Source: CAZUVM01 sp964623885
GTDB taxonomy: Bacteria > Verrucomicrobiota > Verrucomicrobiia > Limisphaerales > UBA8199
Assembly (NCBI GenBank): GCA_964623885.1
Contig: CAZUVM010000053.1
Location: 1-15,875 of the forward strand
Reading direction: 5' to 3'
DNA length: 15,875 nucleotides
Under the pieces are notes generated by a model that made no database searches, was not told the origin of the DNA, and worked only from the letters and a program-made list of their open reading frames with translations. Below, piece by piece: positions 6,428 through 13,613 of this stretch. Within the stretch, counting starts at the first letter, position 1, and each line of letters opens with the position of its first letter. The position numbers and the translations under genes are program-made.

Positions 6428-8371
6428 TTACCGCGCTTTGAGCCGCAGCACGCCAATCGAGTTGGCCGGCAGCGTGTAATTGAAAGTTGGTTGGGGGCAT
6501 GGGAATTGCGAGATCGCCGGCAAGACATCCCCTGGATGATCGATGGAGTTCGAGGCTTCCGAAGCGGCAGTAAGCATGATCAGAGTGCCCTCAGGCTGCA
6601 GCGAATGAATCCCGCGGAGCTCAAAATGAATCGGCTGCGGCAGAGATTGCGGATTCACGAATTTAATGATGATTTCACCGCGTTTAGTGTCGCGCGTGGC
6701 CGAATATTGCACCGGTGAAGAGTCGAGGCTGGCCTTAAGGATCTCGTCGCCGCTGTTGCGGCTGAACATCTGAAAGGCGTAATAGCTGGGCGATCCGAAA
6801 ACATGCAGCGCGTCGTAGCCGATCATGTTCGGACGCCACTGGCGTGCCCCCGGGTTCACATTCACCAGGAGCGGCGCGTAGCATTGCATCAGGATCAAAT
6901 CGGAATTTCGTTCCATGGCCATCATCCACGCCGCGTCGCCCAGGGCCGATTTCATACTGGGCGTTGGCGGCAGCCGACGGGACTCCGGCGCCCACGGAAC
7001 GATGTCCTCGTAAGCCGCCCACTCACCCACAAAAATTCGGGGACCTTTGCGGTCATACCTTTCGAATTGGTCAGGCGCCTCTTTTAGAAACGTAGAGGCC
7101 GAGCGGTAATAATGCTCATCGAGCAAATCGGGGCGCCGGCTGTGTACGCGCTTGGATTCAGGCTGCTCGTTCCCGACCGTCGAGATGCATTGAATCTGCG
7201 GATACCTGGCCTTGATAGCGTCGCGGAATTGGGCAAACCGGCCGTCGTAGGAGCCGGACCGGTCGAAGAAATCCTCATTCCCAATCTCGACATAGTGCAA
7301 GGGGAACGGCGCGGTATGTCCGTCCCTGGCGCGCTGAGCTCCCCATCTGGTGTACGTCGGGCCACTGACGTATTCGATTTCGTCCAGGGCGTCCTGAATG
7401 AAAGGCTGCAAAGCCGGACCAGAAGCCACGTAGGCGCCTTTAAGCGAATACCCGGCATAAACCGCCAGCACCGGAACCGCTCCCATCTCTTCAGCCCAAA
7501 TGAGAAACTCCAAAAGCCCGAGGCCGTCGCTCGACCGATAACCCCACGGCCCCTGGTGCCCGGGACGTTGCGACAGCGGGCCGATTGTCTTCTTCCAATC
7601 AAATCGCGTTTCGATCTGGTCGCCTTCGAGGTAATTGCCGCCAGGAAACCGCAAAAACGAGGGCTTCAAATCGACCAGCATCTGCATAAGGTCGGGACGC
7701 AAGCCGTTCGACCGATTCTTCCAGGTTGGCGGAAACAGTGAAACCAGGTCGAACCAAATCGTGCCCGGCTGGTCGACCAGCAGGACCAGGCGCGCTGCCG
7801 ACGTCGCGTTCACCAGCCCAGTGTTGAGTTTCAATTCATAATGCTGCCATTCCGTAGTCAGGCGCCGCACTTTGGCTGACGCGTAGATCACAGTCGCGTT
7901 GGTGCCAACGATGGCAACCTGCACGGTCCCGGAGAATCCAGGCGCGGCTTTTGCATAAAATGAGGCATGATACTGCGTCTCCGATTTGACCGGAACGCCC
8001 CAATAGCCCTCATTCGCCACTCTCGCCGGGGCGTTTGCGGAAGCAGTTGTAACAACCAACTTCAGGCTGGTCTTCAATTGCTGGTTGAGCGGATTGGAGG
8101 TATCAAGGGAGATGCTGGCCATCGCGCCATAACCCTGAACCACGGACCAATGCGCCGGTTTGTCCGGATCATCCAAAAACGAGCGATTTCGAACCAGTTC
8201 CGCATAAAGACCTCCGTCGTAACTGTGACTGATCTCCTCGGTCATCAATCCATAAAGCGTAGGACTTGTCGTACCGACGCCTTTCCCGGCATCGATCATC
8301 AATGTGGGATCGGCCGCACGCGCAACGAACAGCGATAGAACAAGCAGCACCGCGGAGAAGTATGCTTTCAT
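6428..8371 (-). CDS. Secreted alpha-L-arabinofuranosidase, GH51 family
   Basis: A 647-residue exported enzyme that should release terminal alpha-L-arabinofuranose. Residues 1-20 form a signal peptide (MKAYFSAVLLVLSLFVARA). Next is an N-terminal GH51 strand (GTTSPTLYGLMTEEISHSYDGGLYAELVRNRSF), then an inserted carbohydrate-binding-like beta domain (about 72-212, ending in TIWFDLVSLFPP). The TIM barrel has LRFPGGNYLEG (240-250), acid/base Glu366 in VEIGNEDFF and nucleophile Glu450 in FVGEWAAYED. A beta-sandwich ends with ANSIGVLRLKAR. The architecture and length fit bacterial GH51 enzymes with a CBM4-like insert. It is the first gene of a unit with the GH43 gene 16 bases downstream, which suggests joint action on arabinogalactan. 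There is no good Shine-Dalgarno site. Annotation pipelines may call it simply alpha-L-arabinofuranosidase C-terminal domain protein. Confidence 0.88.
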   Translation of the reverse strand: MKAYFSAVLLVLSLFVARAADPTLMIDAGKGVGTTSPTLYGLMTEEISHSYDGGLYAELVRNRSFLDDPDKPAHWSVVQGYGAMASISLDTSNPLNQQLKTSLKLVVTTASANAPARVANEGYWGVPVKSETQYHASFYAKAAPGFSGTVQVAIVGTNATVIYASAKVRRLTTEWQHYELKLNTGLVNATSAARLVLLVDQPGTIWFDLVSLFPPTWKNRSNGLRPDLMQMLVDLKPSFLRFPGGNYLEGDQIETRFDWKKTIGPLSQRPGHQGPWGYRSSDGLGLLEFLIWAEEMGAVPVLAVYAGYSLKGAYVASGPALQPFIQDALDEIEYVSGPTYTRWGAQRARDGHTAPFPLHYVEIGNEDFFDRSGSYDGRFAQFRDAIKARYPQIQCISTVGNEQPESKRVHSRRPDLLDEHYYRSASTFLKEAPDQFERYDRKGPRIFVGEWAAYEDIVPWAPESRRLPPTPSMKSALGDAAWMMAMERNSDLILMQCYAPLLVNVNPGARQWRPNMIGYDALHVFGSPSYYAFQMFSRNSGDEILKASLDSSPVQYSATRDTKRGEIIIKFVNPQSLPQPIHFELRGIHSLQPEGTLIMLTAASEASNSIDHPGDVLPAISQFPCPQPTFNYTLPANSIGVLRLKAR

Positions 8372-8395
8372 GGAAATGGATGGTCCGATGTTCGG

Positions 8396-8423
8396 ATTGT
8401 CACGCTACGGAAACCAATGTCAA
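8396..8423 (-). promoter_or_regulatory. Probable sigma70-type promoter for the GH51-GH43 unit
   Basis: On the minus strand a perfect TTGACA (8418-8423) is followed after 16 bases by GACAAT (8396-8401, four of six matches to TATAAT). It is about 25 bases before the GH51 ATG at 8371, leaving a short leader. It sits in the 137-base divergent gap with the GrpE-like gene. Confidence 0.45.
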
Positions 8424-8508
8424 CTGCTAATCACGATGGCGTGGCAACCCATTTTCGATGGCGTCCTGGCTTGCTCTTTGGGTTGTGTTCCAGTAAAACC
8501 CGTGAGCG

Positions 8509-9375
8509 ATGCGCGAGCCGACTGAGCCGAGGTTGTCCAAGTGGGCGTTTTTTGTGGGCGACGTTATTTTCCTGGGCGGGGCGTATTTCATTTTCCAACA
8601 AAGTAAATTGCCTATGGGTGTATGGCAGATGGCATTTGTCGTTGTGTGCGTGGCCGGCGGTGCGTGCCTGGGGATATTACCGTTTTTGCTCGAGTACCGT
8701 CTCCGCCTGAAATTGGCGGAGATGCAAACGCTCACCACCGTCGCCGCCCAATTCAAAAATCTCGAAGCCATCGCGGCGCAAATTGTCAACGCCACCGGCC
8801 GATGGAACAGCGTGCAGGAGGAAGCGGAGAAGGTTGCCACCACCGCTAAAGGCATCGCCGACAAAATGAACGCCGAAGTTCAGGCGTTCACCGACTTTTT
8901 GCAAAAGGCTAATGACGGCGAAAAGGCGACCTTGCGCCTGGAGGCAGAGAAATTGCGCCGCGGCGAAGCGGAGTGGATTCAAGTGATTGTGCGAATGCTC
9001 GACCACGTACACGCGCTGTATTCGGGCGCCGTGCGCTCAGGTCAGCCAAACCTGATTGCCCAGCTCACGAACTTCCAGGCGGCGTGCCGCGACGCTGCTC
9101 GGCGTGTCGGCCTCACGCCGTTCACTCCGGGAGCGGCGGAGCCTTTCGACAGTCAGCGCCACCAATTATTGGACGGGGAAAACCCGCCTGCAGCGGGCGC
9201 AACGGTAGGCGAAACCGTTGCCACCGGTTACACGTTCCAAGGCCGTTTGCTTCGCCCGGCCATTGTGCGCCTGACCACATCGCAGGCTTCTTCCAATCCG
9301 GAAGCTCCCGCCAATCCCAAGGCCGAATTGGATCGAACGCAGGGACGTCTCGCTCTGGACGAAGCGCGCTCGTAG
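8509..9375 (+). CDS. Membrane-anchored protein with a C-terminal GrpE-like domain
   Basis: A 288-residue protein with two predicted membrane segments (about 12-31 and 38-61) and a long helical, probably coiled-coil stretch (about 66-155). The C-terminal part resembles GrpE, the nucleotide-exchange factor of DnaK. There is a helical core (GEAEWIQVIVRMLDHVHALY), the lead-in GLTPFTPGAAEPFDSQRHQ (201-219; compare GrpE FDPxxHEA), then GATVGETVATGYTFQGRLLR (230-249) and PAIVRL, matching the GrpE beta domain that ends in GYxxxxRxLRPAxVxV. A low-complexity tail rich in Ala, Pro and Asn follows. Ordinary GrpE is about 200 residues and soluble, so the membrane anchor is unusual. No dnaK or dnaJ is nearby. 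ATG 8509 is the first start after an in-frame TGA at 8503. The GrpE relationship is from motif recognition, and its function as an exchange factor is inferred. Confidence 0.65.
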   Translation: MREPTEPRLSKWAFFVGDVIFLGGAYFIFQQSKLPMGVWQMAFVVVCVAGGACLGILPFLLEYRLRLKLAEMQTLTTVAAQFKNLEAIAAQIVNATGRWNSVQEEAEKVATTAKGIADKMNAEVQAFTDFLQKANDGEKATLRLEAEKLRRGEAEWIQVIVRMLDHVHALYSGAVRSGQPNLIAQLTNFQAACRDAARRVGLTPFTPGAAEPFDSQRHQLLDGENPPAAGATVGETVATGYTFQGRLLRPAIVRLTTSQASSNPEAPANPKAELDRTQGRLALDEARS

Positions 9376-9466
9376 CCCGCTATCGACACGTGCGGTCGGG
9401 ACGCCTTCCTTTCGGCCGCAACCCTGCGGCGGCCATTACTGAGGCTATAGAAATCCCAGATTCTCT

Positions 9467-9496
9467 TTGCAAATCGAATTCTCAGTCCAATATATT
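9467..9496 (+). promoter_or_regulatory. Possible promoter for the Tat-exported TIM-barrel gene
   Basis: TTGCAA (9467-9472) and TATATT (9491-9496) are 18 bases apart in the 187-base gap after the GrpE-like gene, about 65 bases before the next ATG. A short GC-rich inverted repeat (GCCGCA, ACCC, TGCGGC; 9415-9430) lies before it, without a T run. Confidence 0.3.
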
Positions 9497-9562
9497 GAAA
9501 TCGTCGTCCGTTATGTGAGAAAGCGGTTGCAGACGTTAAGCGTGACGTAGCCAACTTAGCTT

Positions 9563-10528
9563 ATGATGAATCGCCGTTCGTTCTTTGCCTCGACTGCCTC
9601 CATGGGCGCCGGCCTTGCGCTCGGCGCGGAGTCGCAACCTAAACCTCCCGGTTCGCCTGTCACCGGCGCCAAAAAACGCATCAAGATCGGTCTTTGCACC
9701 TACTCGTATTGGCACTTCCGCGATCCCAAGGTTTCGATTGAGACGGTTATCGACAAGGCTGCCGAGTTCGGCGCCGAAGGTTTGGATATTTTGCATCGGC
9801 AGATGGATATCCCCGAACACGAACCGCTCACCCCGGCTCATCGCGCTTACCTTCAAAAACTCAAACGCCACGCTTTTCGCAATGGAGTGGACTTGGTTTG
9901 TCTTTCGACGCACCAGACCTTCGTTACCCCCGATGCTGCCAAGCTGAGCGATAATGTTGAACACACCAAAAAGTGCATCGAGATTTGCTACGAGCTGGGG
10001 ATTCCTTCCATGCGGATCAACACCGGGCGCTGGGGCACGATTGAAGATTTCGATGAGCTGATGCGCAAACGCGGCATCGAACCGATTCTGCCTGGTTACA
10101 CCGAGGAGGACGGATTCAAATGGTGTCTCGATGGCATTCGTCGCTGCCTGGACAAAGCGCAGGAGTGCGGCGTGATCCTCGCGCTTGAGAATCACTGGGG
10201 TTTGGCCCGCCTGCCGGAAGGACAACTCCGCATCCTCAACAGCATCACTTCACCGTGGCTGGGTGCGTTGATGGATACCGGCAATTTCCTGGAGGATCCT
10301 TACGACAAGCTCAAGGCGATTGTGCCCAAGACGATTTACGTCCAGGCCAAAACCTATTATGGCGGCGGAGAGTGGTACACGCTCGACCTCGATTATCCGC
10401 GCATCGCCAAAATCCTGACGGACGCCGGTTACACCGGTTATTGCTGCCTCGAGTTCGAAGGCAAACAGGACCCCGACACCGCTGTGCCCAAGAGCCTTGC
10501 TTTGTTAAGGGAAACGATAGGGGCGTAG
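9563..10528 (+). CDS. Tat-exported sugar phosphate isomerase/epimerase-like TIM barrel
   Basis: A 321-residue protein of the xylose isomerase-like / AP endonuclease family 2 superfamily. The N-terminus has a twin-arginine signal (NRRSFFASTASMGAGLAL, residues 3-20), so the folded, probably metal-bound protein would be exported. The barrel starts at KIGLCTYSYWHF (41-52). Likely metal-site residues are Glu209 (LALENHWG), Asp238 (MDTGNF), Gln261 in VQAKTYYGGGEW where many relatives have His, and Glu297 (CLEFEG). The true reaction cannot be read from sequence; this superfamily includes epimerases, isomerases and dehydratase-like enzymes for sugars and inositols. It is followed after 77 bases by a secreted GH92 mannosidase on the same strand, suggesting a shared role in sugar use outside the cytoplasm. 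ATG 9563 or 9566 may start it; neither has a clear ribosome site. Confidence 0.8.
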   Translation: MMNRRSFFASTASMGAGLALGAESQPKPPGSPVTGAKKRIKIGLCTYSYWHFRDPKVSIETVIDKAAEFGAEGLDILHRQMDIPEHEPLTPAHRAYLQKLKRHAFRNGVDLVCLSTHQTFVTPDAAKLSDNVEHTKKCIEICYELGIPSMRINTGRWGTIEDFDELMRKRGIEPILPGYTEEDGFKWCLDGIRRCLDKAQECGVILALENHWGLARLPEGQLRILNSITSPWLGALMDTGNFLEDPYDKLKAIVPKTIYVQAKTYYGGGEWYTLDLDYPRIAKILTDAGYTGYCCLEFEGKQDPDTAVPKSLALLRETIGA

Positions 10529-10605
10529 CCGTCGCCACAATTTTTTCAGACTGACCGGAACTCTCCGGCTGCACCGACCATCAGACCATATCAAAAGGAA
10601 ATCCA

Positions 10606-12906
10606 ATGAATGTCTCACGTAAACTCCATCCCCTCGGATTGCTGCTCCTCACGGCCGCGCTGCTTTATGCCACCGCCGCAGTGGCCGCCCCTCCGCTCTC
10701 GTCATACATACGCCCCTTCGTCGGCACTCAAGGCGAGGGCAACACATACCCGGGCCCATCCGCCCCGTTCGGCATGATTCAGCTCAGCCCGGATACCGAT
10801 CGTGATCTTTGGGAGACCGCTTCCGGTTATGAGTACTCCGATACTTCAATTATGGGATTCACGCTGACGCACCTGACCGGCACAGGTATCCCCGACCTCG
10901 GTGATTTCCTTTTTATGCCGCAGGTCGGTGAACCCAAACTCGTGCCCGGCCCCAAGGACAATCCAGATTCCGGCTACCGCGCCCGATATTCGCACGATCA
11001 TGAATCTGCAGCCGCAGGTTACTATAAGGTCAAACTCCTCAACAATGACGTCACGGTCGAACTTACGGCCGGCGAACGCGCTGGGATTTTGCGTTTCACA
11101 TTTCCCGCCAGCGACCACGCCAGCATCATGACTGACCTGCAGCATTTTCTAAGTGGAAAACGTTTCAAACTCATCTGGTCTCACGTCCGAGTCGAAGACA
11201 ACGCCACGGTGACCGGTTTCCACCTTGTGAACGGCTGGGCCAAGGAACGTTACCTCTATTTCGCCGCGCGTTACTCCCGCCCATTCGATCACCACCGCAT
11301 CATGAGCAACGGCCAGGAAGTTAAATACGACAGCTTTCGCACTTACCGCTTCCGCAGCCGCAATGAAGCGGCGGGCACCAACCTCCAATTCCTCGCTGAA
11401 TACAAAACCCGTCGCAACGAGATGATTATGGTCAAAGTTGCCGTGTCAGCCATCAGCGCGGCCAACGCCCTGCAGAATCTCGATGCGGAGATCCCGGACT
11501 GGGATTTTGATCGCGTGGTGCATGGGACTGAGAAAAAATGGGACCAGGAATTGAGCAAAATCGAGATTGAAGGCTCGCAAACCGACAAGGAAACATTTTA
11601 CACCGGAATGTACCATGCCTTCCTGGCGCCGAATTTATACGAGGACGTCACCGGCGAATATCGCGGCTTCGACTCGAACATCCATACCGCCAAAGGATTC
11701 AAAAACTACGCCGTGTTTTCGCTCTGGGACACCTTCCGCGCCACACATCCGTTGTTCGCGTTAGTACAATCTCAGCGCGATTCCGACATGATCCAATCGA
11801 TCCTCGCGCACTACGACCAGAGTGTCGATCACCTTTTGCCGATGTGGTCGCTCCAGGGCAACGAGACCTGGTGCATGATCGGCTACCACGCCGTCCCGGT
11901 CATTGCCGACGGTTACCTCAAGGGCGTCAAAGGATTCGATCCGCAGCGCGCCTACCTGGCCATGAAAACTACCGCCATGAATCCGGATTACGACGGTCTG
12001 GAGGCTTATCGCAAACTTGGCTATGTCCCCTGCGACATTGAAAACGAGTCCGTCTCAAAAACGCTCGAATACGCATTCGACGATTACTGCATCGCGCAGA
12101 TGGCGAAAGCGCTCGGTAAAGCGGACGACTACGCTTATTTCATGAAACGCGCCGGCAGCTACAAAAACGTGTTCGATTCCTCCGCCAACCAAACGCGCGG
12201 CAGAGATTCCAAAGGCGCCTGGCGCACCCCGTTCAATCCCCACGCTTATGGCGAAGGAGCGCAGGCCGATTTCACCGAAGCCACCGCCACCCAGTATTCG
12301 TTCTACGATCCGCAGGATGTTCCCGAGATGATCGCGCTGATGGGCGGCAAAGAGAAATTCATCAAGCAGTTGGATGCCCTCTTTGATTACCAGGAGCCGG
12401 TCAAAACCCAAGCAGCCGAAGATATCCAGGGCCGGATTGGCGAGTACTGGCACGGCAATGAACCTAGCCATCATATTATTTATCTCTACTGCTATGCGGG
12501 CCAGCCGTGGAAAGCCGCCCGGCGCCTCCACGAAGCCATCCGCACCCAATACGGCAACAAACCCAATTCGCTAAGCGGCAACGACGATTGCGGGCAGATG
12601 TCCGCCTGGTATCTGTTCACCGCCATGGGTTTCTATCCGGTCTGTCCCGCCAGCGACTATTATGTCATAGGCAGCCCCGCCGTGCCCAAAGCCGTCATGC
12701 ACCTCTCCAGCGGCAAGACCTTCACCATGACCGCCGATAATCTTTCCGACACCAACATCTACGTCCAATCTGTCAAACTGAACGGGAAGAACTGGGAGAC
12801 CCCTCTTCTGCCCTATCGCGAGCTCAAGAACGGCGGCACCTTACACTTCATCATGGCGGCTGAGCCAAACCCGAGCTGGGGCGTCAATTGCGCACAGCGG
12901 AAGTAA
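10606..12906 (+). CDS. Secreted GH92 alpha-mannosidase
   Basis: A 766-residue calcium-dependent exo-alpha-mannosidase family protein. Residues 1-28 are a signal peptide (hydrophobic 9-26, then AVAA). The N-terminal beta-sandwich opens with the family signature YIRPFVGTQGEGNTYPG (34-50) and APFGMIQLSPDT (53-64). The (alpha/alpha)6 barrel has FSLWDTFRATHPL (371-383), FTEATATQYSF (556-566) with Glu558 at the expected general-acid position, EYWHGNEPSHH (613-623) for substrate binding, and GNDDCGQMSAWY (658-669), the acidic motif carrying the base region. The length matches the usual 730-770 residues. An AAGGAA site 5 bases before the ATG supports this start. The GNEPSHH segment is like alpha-1,2-active members, but the linkage is uncertain. 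Likely targets are alpha-mannosides of glycoproteins or mannans. Confidence 0.93.
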   Translation: MNVSRKLHPLGLLLLTAALLYATAAVAAPPLSSYIRPFVGTQGEGNTYPGPSAPFGMIQLSPDTDRDLWETASGYEYSDTSIMGFTLTHLTGTGIPDLGDFLFMPQVGEPKLVPGPKDNPDSGYRARYSHDHESAAAGYYKVKLLNNDVTVELTAGERAGILRFTFPASDHASIMTDLQHFLSGKRFKLIWSHVRVEDNATVTGFHLVNGWAKERYLYFAARYSRPFDHHRIMSNGQEVKYDSFRTYRFRSRNEAAGTNLQFLAEYKTRRNEMIMVKVAVSAISAANALQNLDAEIPDWDFDRVVHGTEKKWDQELSKIEIEGSQTDKETFYTGMYHAFLAPNLYEDVTGEYRGFDSNIHTAKGFKNYAVFSLWDTFRATHPLFALVQSQRDSDMIQSILAHYDQSVDHLLPMWSLQGNETWCMIGYHAVPVIADGYLKGVKGFDPQRAYLAMKTTAMNPDYDGLEAYRKLGYVPCDIENESVSKTLEYAFDDYCIAQMAKALGKADDYAYFMKRAGSYKNVFDSSANQTRGRDSKGAWRTPFNPHAYGEGAQADFTEATATQYSFYDPQDVPEMIALMGGKEKFIKQLDALFDYQEPVKTQAAEDIQGRIGEYWHGNEPSHHIIYLYCYAGQPWKAARRLHEAIRTQYGNKPNSLSGNDDCGQMSAWYLFTAMGFYPVCPASDYYVIGSPAVPKAVMHLSSGKTFTMTADNLSDTNIYVQSVKLNGKNWETPLLPYRELKNGGTLHFIMAAEPNPSWGVNCAQRK

Positions 12907-12932
12907 ACCCTGGGAGCGTGTTTCGCTTCCCC

Positions 12933-13181
12933 TCACGGCTGAGCCGCATGCGGTTCTGCCAGGTCGCCGCCGCCGGTCAATGCGGTGTGAACCGCCAGAC
13001 GCGGAGCGGTTTCAATTGGCCTTTGGGTTCGCGCGCGGACCAGTGAGACCTGCCCCGAGGCTTGCTGGTAAAAGAATTCGAGCTGATTCAAGAAATAAAC
13101 CGCCGCCAACAACAACGCCACGTTCAGCACTAACGACGGAATTAGTATCGTCCAGCTACTGAGTGCATTTCGTAGTTTCAT
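12933..13181 (-). CDS. Possible small single-pass membrane protein
   Basis: An 82-residue reading frame on the minus strand, convergent with the GH92 gene and 26 bases from its stop. It begins MKLRNALSSWTILIPSLVLN, and a convincing membrane segment spans about 11-31. A polar region (LNQLEFFYQQASGQVSLVRA) and a low-complexity tail follow. I do not recognise a family. In favour: the well-formed basic-then-hydrophobic start and the lack of any competing gene. Against: no Shine-Dalgarno site, and a tail (HTALTGGGDLAEPHAAQP) that looks unconstrained. It could be real, the broken N-terminus of a larger anchored protein, or chance. Confidence 0.4.
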   Translation of the reverse strand: MKLRNALSSWTILIPSLVLNVALLLAAVYFLNQLEFFYQQASGQVSLVRARTQRPIETAPRLAVHTALTGGGDLAEPHAAQP

Positions 13182-13330
13182 AATCTGGTTAAACGGGTTC
13201 TGGCTCCAAAACCATCGCTCCGGTTTCCTTTTCGTAACAAAAGCCTGTCGCGTGTTTGGAAAATGCCGCCATTAAGCTCGCTGCACGAGCGGCCCGAGCC
13301 GTAGAGTCGGTCTATACACCATCCCGACCT

Positions 13331-13348
13331 GCGAGCGGGACCGCTCGC
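13331..13348. repeat. Perfect short hairpin, GCGAGCGG / CCGCTCGC
   Basis: Two 8-base perfectly complementary arms are separated by GA, so the RNA stem would be about 7 pairs with a tetraloop. It is followed directly by GCTCCG. It lies between the small membrane-protein frame and ppk1 and could be part of a dispersed REP-like repeat; only one copy is seen in this window. Confidence 0.5.
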
Positions 13349-13367
13349 GCTCCGTCGGCACCGGTTT

Positions 13368-13417
13368 CCGAGGACGGGCGCACCCGGCAACCCCAACCGG
13401 ATGCGCCCCGCCCTCGG
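13368..13417. repeat. Large GC-rich hairpin upstream of ppk1
   Basis: Arms at 13368-13387 and 13397-13417 pair over nearly their whole length around a 9-base loop CAACCCCAA. The inner 12 bases match at 11 positions (GGGCGCACCCGG against CCGGATGCGCCC), and the outer CCGAGG pairs with CCTCGG across one bulge. There is no T run on either side, so a simple terminator is unlikely. Confidence 0.6.
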
Positions 13418-13478
13418 GCATCCCCCATCCACCGGCCACTTGGGCTCACCAAACTATTATTAACCGAATCCCCAAAAA

Positions 13479-13499
13479 GGTTACGAAAAAACTGTAACC
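13479..13499. promoter_or_regulatory. Inverted repeat GGTTAC-N9-GTAACC upstream of ppk1
   Basis: Two perfect 6-base arms are separated by an A-rich 9-base spacer, about 115 bases before the ppk1 start. The spacing of about one and a half helical turns would suit a dimeric regulator, but no regulator gene is present to link it to. It is not a good match to the E. coli Pho box. Confidence 0.25.
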
Positions 13500-13613
13500 G
13501 CATGTCCCTTTCGCACGTTTTACGCAAGGTCGCTATTAGAAAACCATGTGCGCTTTGTAACACTAATATCCTTTCCGAAAGCCACCGCTGCCGGGTAGGT
13601 TGGTCCTCCGATT

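Larger units (their letters stand above)
13182..13613. other. Non-coding stretch with GC-rich hairpins before ppk1
   Basis: This stretch has no convincing gene: the frames through it are Arg- or Pro-rich and interrupt at hairpins. It divides into a GC-rich part (about 13270-13430) with three inverted repeats, including a small one at 13276-13290 (GCTCG, CTGCA, CGAGC), and an AT-richer part (13440-13613) that is the likely ppk1 promoter region. I found no confident -35/-10 pair there. Confidence 0.5.

Noticed and set aside
6412..6528. N-terminal extension of the GH43 protein from an upstream ATG at 6528
   Set aside because: It would overlap the end of the GH51 coding region, is Arg- and Cys-rich, and would bury the clear signal peptide that begins at ATG 6411.
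10521..10546. Terminator after the TIM-barrel gene (GGCG-N7-CGCC then TTTTTT)
   Set aside because: The stem has only four pairs and overlaps the stop codon. The T run is suggestive but the hairpin is too weak to call.
13178..13432. 84-codon minus-strand frame ending in ATGA overlap with the small membrane protein
   Set aside because: The sequence is Gly/Arg-rich, reads straight through the large hairpin and resembles no family I know. The overlap is probably chance.
13491..13515. Pho box upstream of ppk1
   Set aside because: CTGTAACCGCATGTCCC shares only scattered bases with the CTGTCAT direct repeat and lacks the second half-site.
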